64,000 nt of DNA from Thalassospira lucentensis MCCC 1A00383 = DSM 14000 (lineage in GTDB: Bacteria; Pseudomonadota; Alphaproteobacteria; Rhodospirillales; Thalassospiraceae), in NCBI RefSeq assembly GCF_000421265.1, contig NZ_ATWN01000001.1:310001-374000 (forward strand), written 5' to 3'. Below, piece by piece: positions 30,055-39,564 of this stretch; within the stretch, counting starts at the first letter, position 1; each line of letters begins with the position of its first letter. A program made the position numbers and the translations under genes. Below the pieces are notes generated by a model. The model worked only from the letters and a program-made list of their open reading frames with translations, was not told the DNA's origin and did no database searches.

Positions 30055-30696
30055 ATGAACGATACGTCAACAGAACCCGTCAAACGTCACTTCATTGATC
30101 CGGCTCCGCGTTTTCGCGACCAGCGCAATCTGCTTCCTGCGGTGTTTCTGGATCGTGACGGGGTGATCAACGAAGAAGTTCATTATCTGTCGCGGATTGA
30201 AGACCTGAAACTCATTCCCGGTTCGGCGCGTGCCATTGCGCGCTTAAACGATGCCGGTATTCCGGTCATTGTCGTGACAAACCAGTCGGGTGTTGCGCGC
30301 AGCTACCTTACCGAAGATCAGCTTTGCGATATCCATCAGGAAATGATTGCCATGCTTGCGCGCGAACATGCCGCCTTGCAGGGCATTTACTATTGCCCGT
30401 TTCATAAGGATGGTGACGGCGAATACCGCCGCGAAAGCCCCTATCGCAAACCAAAACCCGGCATGCTTTTGGCAGCCGCGGCGGAGTTTGCAATTTCCCT
30501 GACCGATAGCGTCATGGTCGGGGACCGGATCAATGATCTGCGTGCGGGACATGCGGCGGGCACGCGAACCATTATGGTGCGCACCGGGCACGGCGCGAAC
30601 GAAGCAGCACTTCCCGATGCGACCAAGGCCGATCTGATCGTCGATGATCTGGCGGCTGCCGTTGACTATATTTTGACATCCGTCATTGGCCGTTAA
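30055..30696 (+). CDS. HAD-superfamily phosphatase, GmhB/HisB-N type
   Basis: 213 residues from the ATG at 30055; longer upstream starts add a basic, non-family extension. HAD motif I is FLDRDGVIN, motif II is VVTNQSG, motif III is KPKPGM and motif IV is GDRINDL. This is the D-glycero-D-manno-heptose-1,7-bisphosphate phosphatase type. The usual zinc loop of that family is CxH...CxC; here the first half (CPFH) is present, but the second half reads ESPYRKPKPG with no cysteines, so zinc binding is probably lost. The substrate therefore stays open. No other heptose genes are adjacent. It converges with the TPR glycosyltransferase gene. Confidence 0.85.
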   Translation: MNDTSTEPVKRHFIDPAPRFRDQRNLLPAVFLDRDGVINEEVHYLSRIEDLKLIPGSARAIARLNDAGIPVIVVTNQSGVARSYLTEDQLCDIHQEMIAMLAREHAALQGIYYCPFHKDGDGEYRRESPYRKPKPGMLLAAAAEFAISLTDSVMVGDRINDLRAGHAAGTRTIMVRTGHGANEAALPDATKADLIVDDLAAAVDYILTSVIGR

Positions 30697-30707
30697 GTAA
30701 GTCGATC

Positions 30708-32777
30708 TTACGGTTGCTTGATGCACCAGTTCTGCCACATCTCGCGGCAGGCATCTTCAAATTCGCGCGCAACAGCGGGTGCATGCAGGGCTTTGCTGTT
30801 TTGCAGGCGCTCGCGCATGTTTTCACGAATGCTGCCAAGTGCAGAAAGGTCTGCTGTCAGCATGATGCATTTATCGACATAGCCCTTTTGTGTGTGGGCA
30901 CAAAGTGCACCAAGCCCGATATCGCTCAAAAGGCCAAGACCCATCCGTGATCCGGTCAACTCACCGGCCAATGACACAAACGGAACCCCGTGCCACAGCA
31001 TCTCGAAATGGTTTTCAAGGCAGATGGCCGGGAATGGTGCCAATCCAACGTCAATCTGGGCATAAAGGGTGGCGCGGTCTTGCTGTTCAATGCGCCCGGC
31101 AAGATCAAGCTTGTCGCGTTTAATCCCGGCCTGTCGTGCACGATCCAGAAACGTCTTGGCCGCATAGGCATCTTCAAGAACTTCGTCCTGTACAACAATG
31201 CGGCTGTTTTTGACCTTGTTAAGAATCCGCGCAAAGCACATCAGCGTCTCGTCACTGATATGAGAAAGCCGGTCAATACAGCCAAATCGGATCACATTGC
31301 CAAACGCCGCGGGCAGGGGCGACACTGGTATTGTGTCATCAAACTCACCGGGCAGGTACGGCCCGAATGACAAGATTTGTGGCTGCTCAGAAAGCAATTT
31401 GTTGGCCGCAAGCTTACCGCTGAATAATTCCTTGTGCCCGATCAGATAATCAATCTGCGACATGCCGGTGCTGTTTGCCGCCATGCTGGCCTGCACCGGC
31501 GCACTGTGCAGCGCGAAAACCTCAATCGGTTGGGCCGGATGCGGGCCGCACAGATCAATCAGGATATCGATCTTGTCCTTACGAATGCGGTTGGCGATAT
31601 GCATCGGGTCCTGACCATATACCTCGCGCCAGCCATCGGCCATCACCTGCCATGCATGGGTTACCTGATCGGGGCGTGGTGTTGCCGAATATAAAAACAG
31701 TTCAACGTCGTTACGGTTCAAATGCCGTGCAAGTGCGCCCAGAAGCTTGAACGACGGATGGTCACAAAAGAACGGCGAAATCCAGCCGATGCGCAATCGT
31801 TTATCGGTTTGCTTGCTGTTGGTAAATTCGGGTTGGGCTGCGATGGGCATGTGATGTTTGGCCCAGCTTTTCGCGGCCTTGCTTAAGGTCACACCATCCG
31901 TGGTCGACTGTTTGGCCAGTGACCGCAAAAGAATGCTATCAGCATTAACATTGTCGGGATGCTTTTTAAGAACCGCCTCAAGGATTGCGATGGTTTTGGG
32001 TAAATCACCACATTTCAGCATGATATCGGCCAGCACAAGGTCAATATCGACGGTATCCTTGGTCAATTGCCGTGCGGTTCTAAGAAGGGCAATCGCCTTG
32101 GCATATTGTCCCCGATGGGCAAGTGCCTGCCCCAATCCACGCAGACCTGGAACGAACTTCGCATCAATGCTAAGGGCGCGTTGATACAGGTCCTGTGCCG
32201 GTTTGGGATAGCCAAGTCGCAATAACATTGCCCCGACACGGGCAATCATGATCGGCGTAATGCCTGCGGCCTCGGCGGCGTGTTCAAGCGACTTTAACGC
32301 CGCTTCCTCCTGACCAAGCGCATGTAGCGCCTCGCCAAACAAAAGCAGTCCTTCAAAATGATCTGGCTGAAGCCCCAGCAATCGCCCCAAAAGATCAACT
32401 GACTGGCCAAGATGGCCGCGCGGTAATTCCAGACGGGCCAGATGATAAAGGGCGGTGGGGAAATCACCGTGATAGCTAATGGCCTGTTTGAACTGATCAA
32501 TCGCCTTTTCAAGCTGTCCGGCACTTTCAAGCGCGATGGCATAATTGCACCGCGCTGCCGGATTGGCACCAAACCGGGCAAGGCAGCTTTCAAACAGATC
32601 AAGTGCTTCGCCGTACCGTCCGACACTTGTCAGAAGTGTTGCCAGAAGGTGTTCGGCCTCTGGATTGCCCGGCGCGATATCAAGAACCTGCCGATAGATT
32701 TCTTCTGCTTCTTCGGCGCGGTTGCCTTCGTGCGCACTCAGTCCGCGTCGCAACAGTGTCTTGAGTTGGTCGGACAT
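30708..32777 (-). CDS. TPR protein with divergent O-GlcNAc-transferase-like (GT41) domain
   Basis: 689 residues from the ATG at 32777; a GTG at 32846 with a well-spaced GGAG is an alternative that adds 23 residues. The N-terminal 300 residues are tandem TPRs (for example AEEAEEIYRQVLDIAPGNPEAEHLLA). From about 330 comes a GT41/SPINDLY-like region: RIGWISPFFCDHPSF, DILIDLCG, FALHSAPVQAS, IRFGCIDRLSHISDETL and MLWHGVPFVSLAGE. Compared with the motifs I remember, several catalytic positions differ: the GHT motif reads CGPHPAQP, the NNxxK segment has His for Lys, and the TTT sugar-nucleotide loop is missing. It may have altered or no glycosyltransferase activity. Cytosolic. Confidence 0.85.
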   Translation of the reverse strand: MSDQLKTLLRRGLSAHEGNRAEEAEEIYRQVLDIAPGNPEAEHLLATLLTSVGRYGEALDLFESCLARFGANPAARCNYAIALESAGQLEKAIDQFKQAISYHGDFPTALYHLARLELPRGHLGQSVDLLGRLLGLQPDHFEGLLLFGEALHALGQEEAALKSLEHAAEAAGITPIMIARVGAMLLRLGYPKPAQDLYQRALSIDAKFVPGLRGLGQALAHRGQYAKAIALLRTARQLTKDTVDIDLVLADIMLKCGDLPKTIAILEAVLKKHPDNVNADSILLRSLAKQSTTDGVTLSKAAKSWAKHHMPIAAQPEFTNSKQTDKRLRIGWISPFFCDHPSFKLLGALARHLNRNDVELFLYSATPRPDQVTHAWQVMADGWREVYGQDPMHIANRIRKDKIDILIDLCGPHPAQPIEVFALHSAPVQASMAANSTGMSQIDYLIGHKELFSGKLAANKLLSEQPQILSFGPYLPGEFDDTIPVSPLPAAFGNVIRFGCIDRLSHISDETLMCFARILNKVKNSRIVVQDEVLEDAYAAKTFLDRARQAGIKRDKLDLAGRIEQQDRATLYAQIDVGLAPFPAICLENHFEMLWHGVPFVSLAGELTGSRMGLGLLSDIGLGALCAHTQKGYVDKCIMLTADLSALGSIRENMRERLQNSKALHAPAVAREFEDACREMWQNWCIKQP

Positions 32778-32941
32778 GGGTGGGGGCTGCTCCGCCTTGC
32801 TTTGATCGTAAAATAATCTATGTGAAGAGAGTAGGCGCTCACGCACTACTGCTCCGTAATGGTATAAACATTAAATGGTTCGGGATCGCCTTTAAAGTAT
32901 TGAGTTTTAAGCTGTGCGACCGAGGTTCTTGGATTTAGGGC
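32778..32941. other. Upstream region of the TPR/GT41-like gene
   Basis: Leader DNA of the minus-strand TPR gene, lying between it and a minus-strand terminator. No other gene supported. Confidence 0.4.
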
Positions 32942-32977
32942 AAAAAAAAGCCCCGAACCGTGAACCGGCCCGGGGCG
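32942..32977 (-). terminator. Strong minus-strand intrinsic terminator with no protein gene upstream
   Basis: On the minus strand GCCCCGGGCCGG pairs with CCGTGAACC...CGGGGC in an interrupted stem (outer arms GCCCCG/CGGGGC), followed by eight T. The nearest gene on the right, ilvD, points the other way, so this terminator ends some other transcript; see the candidate RNA. Confidence 0.75.
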
Positions 32978-33110
32978 AGAATGGGAGTGGGAGAATCGCC
33001 TGGCGGCGATAATCACCTACTAAGATATGGTGTGATGGCGCAGAGGTCGCCTATCTAATAGGATAGTATTTAGGGTCTTTAGGATAGGTTTTGCCGGTGG
33101 CTACGCTTCA
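32942..33110 (-). ncRNA. Candidate small RNA in the ilvD upstream region
   Basis: Gene-free DNA lies upstream of the orphan minus-strand terminator. On minus it holds a CTATC/GATAG hairpin (33050-33066 area), then a pyrimidine-rich single-strand stretch (TTCTCCCACTCCC) just before the terminator hairpin. This layout resembles trans-acting sRNAs. The 5' end and promoter are not determined, and no Rfam family was recognised. Confidence 0.3.
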
Positions 33111-33303
33111 GGTATTCGCACATCAAATGCACGCCGGTTCTGATGAATGATATGGCTGGTGGTCTGGCACTTGGGTATCAATCGTGCCATATGATGGAAT
33201 ATGGCGAAATTTTCGGGCAAAAAACTGTCAAAATGCGCGAAGACTGTGCTAGAACGCACCCATATCACGAAAACGCAATCCGCGAATAAGAGAGGTTCCT
33301 TCC

Positions 33304-35157
33304 ATGCCGGAATATCGGTCCCGTACAACAACACATGGCCGCAATATGGCTGGTGCGCGCGGCCTTTGGCGCGCCACTGGTATGAAAGACGAAGATTTCG
33401 ACAAGCCAATCATCGCGGTCGTCAATAGCTTCACCCAGTTTGTGCCCGGTCACGTGCACCTCAAAGACCTCGGTCAGATGGTCGCGCGTGAGATTGAGGC
33501 CGCTGGTGGTGTTGCCAAGGAATTCAATACCATTGCCGTTGATGATGGCATCGCGATGGGCCATGATGGCATGCTTTATAGCTTGCCATCACGCGAAATC
33601 ATTGCTGATTCCGTTGAATATATGGTCAATGCCCATTGCGCCGATGCCATGGTTTGCATTTCCAACTGTGACAAGATCACGCCCGGCATGTTGATGGCGG
33701 CAATGCGTCTTAACGTTCCCGCCGTGTTTGTATCGGGTGGCCCGATGGAGGCCGGCAAGGTCACCATTGATGGCAAGGAACGACATCTTGATCTGGTTGA
33801 TGCCATGGTTGAGGCCGCCGATCCGAATGTTTCGGATGAACAGCTTGGCGTTGTTGAGCGATCTGCCTGCCCGACCTGCGGGTCGTGCTCGGGCATGTTT
33901 ACCGCAAACTCGATGAACTGTTTGGCTGAGGCCCTTGGCCTTGCGCTTCCTGGCAATGGCTCGGTGCTGGCAACACACGCGGCTCGTAAGGAACTTTTCC
34001 TTGAAGCGGCCCGTACCTCGGTCAAGCTTGCACGTCGTTATTACGAAGAAGAAGACATCGGTGCGACCCCGCGCGGAATCGCAACGTTTGAGGCGTTCGA
34101 AAATGCCATGGCGCTTGATATTGCGATGGGGGGCTCGACCAACACCGTGCTTCATCTGCTGGCAATCGCCAAGGAAGCCGAAGTTGATTTCACCATGACG
34201 GACATGGATCGTTTGTCGCGCAAGATTCCGTATCTTTCCAAAGTTGCCCCGAACCACCCGATGTTCCATATGGAAGACGTCCATCGTGCCGGTGGCATCA
34301 TGCGTATTTTAGGTGAACTTGAACGCGCTGGTTTGCTCCATACCGACGTTTCGACGGTTCATGCCAAAACCATGGCCGATGCCCTTGAAAAATGGGACAT
34401 CAAGCGCACGACGAATGACGCCGTTCACAAGTTCTTCCGTGCGATGCCCGGTGGCGTGCCGTCCCAGACAGCGTTCAGTCAGGAACGTTATTGGGATGAC
34501 TTGGACCTTGATGAAAAAGAAGGTTGCATTCGTGACGTTGAGCACGCCTACAGTCAGGATGGTGGGCTTGCCGTTCTGTTTGGCAATATGGCGGTCAATG
34601 GTTGCGTCGTTAAGACTGGTGGCGTGGATGAAAGCATTCTGAAATTCACCGGCCCGGCCGTGATCTGCGAAAGTCAGGACGAAGCCGTCGCCAAGGTTCT
34701 TGGTGGTGAGGTCAAGGAAGGCGACGTTGTCGTCATCCGTTACGAAGGCCCCAAAGGCGGTCCGGGCATGCAGGAAATGCTCTATCCGACCAGCTATCTT
34801 AAATCGATGGGCTTGGGCAAGGCGTGCGCACTGATTACCGATGGTCGTTTTTCGGGCGGGACGTCGGGGCTGTCGATTGGTCACGTTTCCCCCGAAGCAG
34901 CCGCTGGTGGGGACATCGCACTGGTCGAGCCGGGCGATACCATTGAAATCGACATTCCCAACCGCACGATCAAAATCGCGGTCGATGATGCGGAACTGGC
35001 TGCCCGTCGCAAGGCGATGGAGGCCAAAGGCCCCGAAGCATGGCGTCCGGCCAAGCCGCGAAAACGCAAAGTTACAACCGCCCTTCGCGCCTATGCCGCC
35101 ATGGCAACCAGCGCTGATCAGGGTGCCGTACGCGACGTCACACAGGTCGAATTTTGA
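33304..35157 (+). CDS. ilvD: Dihydroxy-acid dehydratase
   Basis: 617 residues. GAGAGG lies 8 nt before the ATG. It carries the IlvD/Edd family [Fe-S] and Mg ligands: Cys in [10 protein letters not shown] (about 122), the [17 protein letters not shown] motif (about 195), and the C-terminal [11 protein letters not shown] active-site segment. It dehydrates 2,3-dihydroxy-isovalerate and -3-methylvalerate to the branched 2-keto acids of Val/Ile/Leu synthesis. It stands alone; no other ilv gene is near. It converges with ald across a shared terminator. Confidence 0.97.
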   Translation: MPEYRSRTTTHGRNMAGARGLWRATGMKDEDFDKPIIAVVNSFTQFVPGHVHLKDLGQMVAREIEAAGGVAKEFNTIAVDDGIAMGHDGMLYSLPSREIIADSVEYMVNAHCADAMVCISNCDKITPGMLMAAMRLNVPAVFVSGGPMEAGKVTIDGKERHLDLVDAMVEAADPNVSDEQLGVVERSACPTCGSCSGMFTANSMNCLAEALGLALPGNGSVLATHAARKELFLEAARTSVKLARRYYEEEDIGATPRGIATFEAFENAMALDIAMGGSTNTVLHLLAIAKEAEVDFTMTDMDRLSRKIPYLSKVAPNHPMFHMEDVHRAGGIMRILGELERAGLLHTDVSTVHAKTMADALEKWDIKRTTNDAVHKFFRAMPGGVPSQTAFSQERYWDDLDLDEKEGCIRDVEHAYSQDGGLAVLFGNMAVNGCVVKTGGVDESILKFTGPAVICESQDEAVAKVLGGEVKEGDVVVIRYEGPKGGPGMQEMLYPTSYLKSMGLGKACALITDGRFSGGTSGLSIGHVSPEAAAGGDIALVEPGDTIEIDIPNRTIKIAVDDAELAARRKAMEAKGPEAWRPAKPRKRKVTTALRAYAAMATSADQGAVRDVTQVEF

Positions 35158-35197
35158 TCTGAGATAAAGTTTCGACCCTTCTTCGGGACGTAAAAGC

Positions 35198-35229
35198 AAA
35201 GCGGGGCACCATTGGTGCCCCGCTTTGTT
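35198..35229. terminator. Bidirectional terminator between ilvD and ald
   Basis: A 13-14 bp perfect stem, AAAGCGGGGCACC/GGTGCCCCGCTTT, with a minimal loop and T/A runs on both sides, sits between the two convergent genes. Confidence 0.9.
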
Positions 35230-35248
35230 GGTTAATGGATCTTTGTGA

Positions 35249-36364
35249 TCAGGAAAGCGCGCTTTCCAATGGCAGGTGTTTGTATCCCAGCGCATCGGCA
35301 ACCGCCTGATAGGTTATCTGACCGGCATGGACATTCAGCCCAGCCGCCAAATGCGAATCATCCTGACAGGCCTGTTTCCATCCCTTGTTGGCAAGGGCCA
35401 GCGTAAAGGGCAGGGTGGCGTTGTTTAGGGCGAACGTCGATGTGCGTGCCACCGCACCGGGCATATTGGCGACGCAATAATGCACAACATCATCAACGAT
35501 ATAGGTTGGATCGGCATGGGTGGTGGCTTTGGATGTTTCAAAGCACCCGCCCTGATCAATGGCGACGTCAACAATCACCGAGCCCGGTTTCATTTTTGAA
35601 AGTTGATCACGGTGGATCAGTTTCGGCGCGGCGGCACCGGGGATCAGCACGGCACCAACCACCATGTCGGCTTCATAAACCAGCGCCTCGGTATCATCGA
35701 TCGTGGCATATTGGGTTTTGATGCGCGGTCCAAACAAATCATCAAGATAGGTCAGGCGTTTGATGTTGCGATCAAGGATCGTCACATCCGCCCCCATGCC
35801 CGCCGCAATGCGTGCGGCATTGGTGCCGACAACACCACCACCGATTACAACCACCTTGGCCGGGGCGACACCGGGCACACCGCCCAGCAACATGCCACGT
35901 CCACCATTGGCTTTTTGCAGGGCGGCTGCCCCAACCTGTGGCGCCATGCGTCCGGCCACTTCGGACATCGGGGCCAGAAGGGGGAGGCCGCCATTACGGT
36001 CAGTCACGGTTTCATAGGCAATCGCGGTGACGCCCGATTTCACCAATCCGGCGGTTTGGTCCGGGTCCGGTGCAAGATGCAGATAGGTAAACAAAAGCTG
36101 CCCATCGCGGAGCTGTTCATATTCGATTTTTTGCGGTTCTTTGACTTTGACGACCATCTCGGCGGTGGCAAAGATTTCTGATGCCGTCCCGATGATTTCG
36201 GCACCAGCGGCAATATAGTCCGCGTCGCTGCACCCGATACCGTCACCGGCACCGGTTTCAACGATAACCTTATGTCCATGCGTGGTGATTTCCCGGACCG
36301 AGACCGGGGTTAATCCCACGCGGTATTCATGGTTTTTGATTTCCTTTGGAACACCAATAAGCAT
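35249..36364 (-). CDS. ald: Alanine dehydrogenase
   Basis: 371 residues from the ATG at 36364 ([20 protein letters not shown]), preceded by GGGAGAG; a longer start at 36394 is not needed. It is an AlaDH/PNT family enzyme with the substrate-binding N-terminal domain, His in [10 protein letters not shown], and the NAD-binding fold [20 protein letters not shown] followed by the acidic Asp of the NAD-specific type (ILDRN). It interconverts L-alanine and pyruvate plus ammonia with NAD. A divergent Lrp-family gene upstream is its probable regulator. Confidence 0.96.
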   Translation of the reverse strand: MLIGVPKEIKNHEYRVGLTPVSVREITTHGHKVIVETGAGDGIGCSDADYIAAGAEIIGTASEIFATAEMVVKVKEPQKIEYEQLRDGQLLFTYLHLAPDPDQTAGLVKSGVTAIAYETVTDRNGGLPLLAPMSEVAGRMAPQVGAAALQKANGGRGMLLGGVPGVAPAKVVVIGGGVVGTNAARIAAGMGADVTILDRNIKRLTYLDDLFGPRIKTQYATIDDTEALVYEADMVVGAVLIPGAAAPKLIHRDQLSKMKPGSVIVDVAIDQGGCFETSKATTHADPTYIVDDVVHYCVANMPGAVARTSTFALNNATLPFTLALANKGWKQACQDDSHLAAGLNVHAGQITYQAVADALGYKHLPLESALS

Positions 36365-36533
36365 TGCGTTCTCTCCCGACGAATGTGGTGACACTTGGGC
36401 TTTCCGCTGGCATGTCCGGCGGTGCCCCTAGCGCATTGCGCTATTTGGGTCAGGCTTTGCACCTTCTTTTTTATTGTTTGTGCATGATACCCTAAAAATT
36501 GGGCAATTAATCTTCAATTCATGGTGAGTTTGG

Positions 36534-36542
36534 TGGTATAAT
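36534..36542 (+). promoter_or_regulatory. Extended -10 promoter of the Lrp-family gene
   Basis: TGGTATAAT matches an extended -10 (TGnTATAAT), 49 nt before the ATG at 36591. No good -35 is present at 17 nt, consistent with an extended -10 promoter. ATTG/CAAT-type dyads just upstream (about 36498-36515) could be Lrp-family binding sites. Confidence 0.5.
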
Positions 36543-36590
36543 TGCTAGATAATTTTAAAAAATGACCATGTTCTCGGAGGAATATTCGAA

Positions 36591-37049
36591 ATGCAGATTG
36601 ATGAACGTGATCGCATGATCCTGCGCCTGCTGCAGCGAGACGGGCGCATCAGCAATGCCGAACTGGCCGAAAAAGTGAACCTGTCGGCATCCGCATGTCT
36701 GCGCCGCGTGCGCCTGCTCGAAGAAGCCGGGTTCATTGATCACTATACGATGCTGCTCAACCCGGCCCGCATCGGCAAGCCGGGCAATGCGTTCGTCAAT
36801 ATCTCCATCACCCGCCAAACCCGCGAAGCTCTGGAAACTTTTGAAAAAGAAGTCCAGAAGGTTCCCGAAGTTGTCGAGTGCTACCTGCTTGCCGGGCAAA
36901 GCGACTATCTCGTGCATGTGGTCTACAGCGACACCAGTGACTACGAACGCATCCACAGCGAAGTCCTCACCCAGCTTCCCGGTGTTGAGCGGGTGCAAAC
37001 CATCATCACCCTGCGCGAAGTCAAACGCACCACCGAACTGCCCGTCTGA
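36591..37049 (+). CDS. Lrp/AsnC family transcriptional regulator (probable regulator of ald)
   Basis: 152 residues. GGAGG lies 10 nt before the ATG. The N-terminal helix-turn-helix is at about 1-60 (MILRLLQRDGRISNAELAEKVNLSASACLRRVRLLEEAG), followed by an RAM effector-binding domain (about 68-145) with VVECYLLAGQSDYLVHV. Divergence from ald matches the known arrangement of AldR-type regulators that control alanine dehydrogenase; the effector is probably an amino acid such as alanine. Its stop abuts the stop of the convergent M48 gene. Confidence 0.9.
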   Translation: MQIDERDRMILRLLQRDGRISNAELAEKVNLSASACLRRVRLLEEAGFIDHYTMLLNPARIGKPGNAFVNISITRQTREALETFEKEVQKVPEVVECYLLAGQSDYLVHVVYSDTSDYERIHSEVLTQLPGVERVQTIITLREVKRTTELPV

Positions 37050-38147
37050 TCAGTCGTCACAAGCTGATTTAAGAGCCTGCCAGTCTTGGCCGTTGATATC
37101 GACGGTTCCTGTTGAGGGGGCATTTTCAAATTGTGCGATACGCGCTTCCATATCCGGGTGGGAACTAAACATCTCGGGTAAGTCGAGCCCGTGTGCACCA
37201 TCTTTCAGAGTTTTGTTGAGCTTGCCAAACAGGACCGCGGTATCTGTCATGCGGATGTTGGCGCGCTCCATGGTCTCAAATGCGAATTGATCAGCTTCGC
37301 GTTCCATGTCACGGGTATATCCCTGTTGCAGGATAAATTCCGCCGGGACCATCGCCGAACCACCGCTGATCAGACGGATCAACTGGGTGACCGCGATATT
37401 GGAAAACATGTTGCGCAGGCCATGGTGCTTTTCGCTGTGCCCGATTTCATGGGCCAGGACTCCGGTAAAGGCTTCGGGACTTTCCATAATGTCGAGAAGA
37501 CCGGAAAATAACAGAACTTGACCACCGGGGAGGGCAAGCGCATTGGGGATCTTGCTCCGCACAAAGGTGACGTCGTAGTCATACTCAAATGGCTTGCTGC
37601 TGCTGAGTTGGGCAACGATTTGTTGCACCGCCCTATGTGCCGCGTTTTTGGGAGTGCAGACCGCAAAGTCGTCCTCAAGCTGTTCTAGTGCAAACAGGAT
37701 TTGTTCACGCCCCGCCTTGCCAAGAGCGATTTCCGACTGCCGTGGATAATGATCCGCCACAAGGTTTACCGCCACCGGCACACCAAGCCAGATGGTAAGC
37801 ACCACCAATACGGTAAAACCAACAATGCCAGAAATCAGGCGCGTCATAGACTTGCGCGATGCCTCGTCTACGGCAACTGCCGGCGAACCATGTCGGAGTG
37901 CGTCGGCAACCGAACTGGCGTCTTGTGCATCAAACACAATTCTCATGCCGTTATCGTGGGCGCGACGCAGGCGTAGCGGGCGGTTGGTTTCGGGTTTCTC
38001 GCATAAAAGCAAATCCTGACGGGCGATTTTGCAAATCTCGCCGTCAGGATCGGCAATCAGGACGTCACGGTCATCAATGATGACCGTGACGTTTTGGGCT
38101 GCGGATGTCTTCCCGTCAAAGTAACGGGCGGTGACGTTAAAGTTCAT
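37050..38147 (-). CDS. M48-family membrane zinc metallopeptidase
   Basis: 365 residues. An N-terminal cytosolic domain (about 1-90, beta-rich) is followed by one TM helix (RLISGIVGFTVLVVLTIWLGVPVAV, about 103-127) and a periplasmic M48 peptidase domain. This has the zinc motif HEIGH (about 231-235) and a downstream Glu ligand in MEREADQFAFE, with the SSHPDMEARI motif near the C-terminus. Relatives such as BepA, HtpX and LoiP act in envelope quality control. It lies 10 nt after the DUF898 gene, so it is an operon with a membrane protein. Confidence 0.9.
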   Translation of the reverse strand: MNFNVTARYFDGKTSAAQNVTVIIDDRDVLIADPDGEICKIARQDLLLCEKPETNRPLRLRRAHDNGMRIVFDAQDASSVADALRHGSPAVAVDEASRKSMTRLISGIVGFTVLVVLTIWLGVPVAVNLVADHYPRQSEIALGKAGREQILFALEQLEDDFAVCTPKNAAHRAVQQIVAQLSSSKPFEYDYDVTFVRSKIPNALALPGGQVLLFSGLLDIMESPEAFTGVLAHEIGHSEKHHGLRNMFSNIAVTQLIRLISGGSAMVPAEFILQQGYTRDMEREADQFAFETMERANIRMTDTAVLFGKLNKTLKDGAHGLDLPEMFSSHPDMEARIAQFENAPSTGTVDINGQDWQALKSACDD

Positions 38148-38157
38148 GCTTCATCCA

Positions 38158-39564
38158 CTAAATTCCACCAAGATCAAATGCCTCTGCCAATCCTTCGCCA
38201 GTACGTGGGATGTTCTGGGCTTCGGCGTTGGCATGAAGGTCGGTAATTTCCCCCTGATAACCCATCGATGAAATGTCCGCAGCCAACATCGAATGGACGA
38301 GGAAGGTAAACCCAGCAATGTTAAGGGCCGGGGCAATCACAAGCAGAGTTATGATTGCCGGGACCAAAATCATCATGCCCTTTTCCTGCGAGGTAAGGCC
38401 AGCCGTCGGATTAGATAGCAAAATCACATATGCACCACCAAAAACCCAGACAAGTACTGCAATAACAATCACCACCAGCAATGAGACGCCCAAGAACCGC
38501 AAGATGATATTGATGTATTGTGACGTCTGCAGGTTACTTGAAAACCGAATGGCGCCCATTTCTGTGCAATCGGCCTGATACCGGAAAAGCCAGACATTAT
38601 AATTCAGAAAAACAAAAGCGACCCCGAAATAGGCGATCACTCCTGCCGCAATCGGAAGCCAGATCATGCTAGGTCCCGAGGCAACAGCGCATAGGGCAAG
38701 GACGCTGCCAACGACCAGAACCAATATTGCCCAGCTTTTGAGCCAGCGTTTGAAGGCAGCACCGAACGTCCCATTGAAGCGCGCCTGCGTATCACCGATC
38801 CATGTGTTGTCGGTTTGATAACGGGTGGTGGCAATGAAGCCAAGCGGCGCAAGAAGACCGAGCGACAAAAGTGTTACGATTGAGGTGCCGAACCCGATCA
38901 GGGCATATTTGAATGCTGATCCACTAAGACGTGCACGAATGCCACGCCAGAATGTCCGGCTATAGCGATACCGTGTAGCGCGATAGGTTGCGACAAAGAA
39001 CAGGAACGCAACTGCAATATAAGTAAAGATCATCGGCAACATCATAAGATGTGCCGGCAACATCGATCCGATGAAATTAAGGGCCAGAATGACGGGCACA
39101 AGAATGAGCGTCACAATGACAAAGCCAAGGAACAGTTCCAACCCGCGCCCGGTATATTCAAGGGCGTCACCGTCAATGACGATATTGCTCCAGATATAGC
39201 GCCGCATGCGTGTTTTGGCCCAAAACCGGAAAATGCCCAGTGTCAGTATGGTCCATAACGTGTTCCAGCAACACAATTTCAAGACGTCTTGCCAGCGTCC
39301 GAAATATGAGATGTCACCGGGTTGTCCGTGCGATGGTGCGCCGTCTGACGGTCCGTTGCCCCACGGTTGGCCTGTATGGGGTGGCTCATTGCCACCAGTT
39401 CCCGATGTGGTCGGTCCTTCCATGTAAACCTGATGATCTTGTGAGCTGGCAGTATTCTGCGAAGTGACATCATCGTAAATGTTCGCGGTGGGTTCCGATG
39501 TCGAATTTTCAGATAGAAGTTTGTTTGGGTCGTCATTTCGCGGCCCGGTGTTTTCTGTGCTCAT
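38158..39564 (-). CDS. DUF898 (YjgN-family) membrane protein
   Basis: 468 residues from the ATG at 39564, preceded by GAGGGG; an in-frame start at 39597 lacks this site. A long hydrophilic, Asn/Thr/Ser/Pro-rich N-terminal tail (about 1-85) is followed by the DUF898 membrane region with two repeated halves. Each begins with a YFGRW or WLFRYQADC type motif, and there are about nine to ten hydrophobic helices (WTILTLGIFRFWAKTRMRRY is characteristic). The function of the family is unknown. Pairing with a downstream M48 peptidase recurs in proteobacteria as I recall it, which suggests a shared envelope role. Confidence 0.88.
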   Translation of the reverse strand: MSTENTGPRNDDPNKLLSENSTSEPTANIYDDVTSQNTASSQDHQVYMEGPTTSGTGGNEPPHTGQPWGNGPSDGAPSHGQPGDISYFGRWQDVLKLCCWNTLWTILTLGIFRFWAKTRMRRYIWSNIVIDGDALEYTGRGLELFLGFVIVTLILVPVILALNFIGSMLPAHLMMLPMIFTYIAVAFLFFVATYRATRYRYSRTFWRGIRARLSGSAFKYALIGFGTSIVTLLSLGLLAPLGFIATTRYQTDNTWIGDTQARFNGTFGAAFKRWLKSWAILVLVVGSVLALCAVASGPSMIWLPIAAGVIAYFGVAFVFLNYNVWLFRYQADCTEMGAIRFSSNLQTSQYINIILRFLGVSLLVVIVIAVLVWVFGGAYVILLSNPTAGLTSQEKGMMILVPAIITLLVIAPALNIAGFTFLVHSMLAADISSMGYQGEITDLHANAEAQNIPRTGEGLAEAFDLGGI

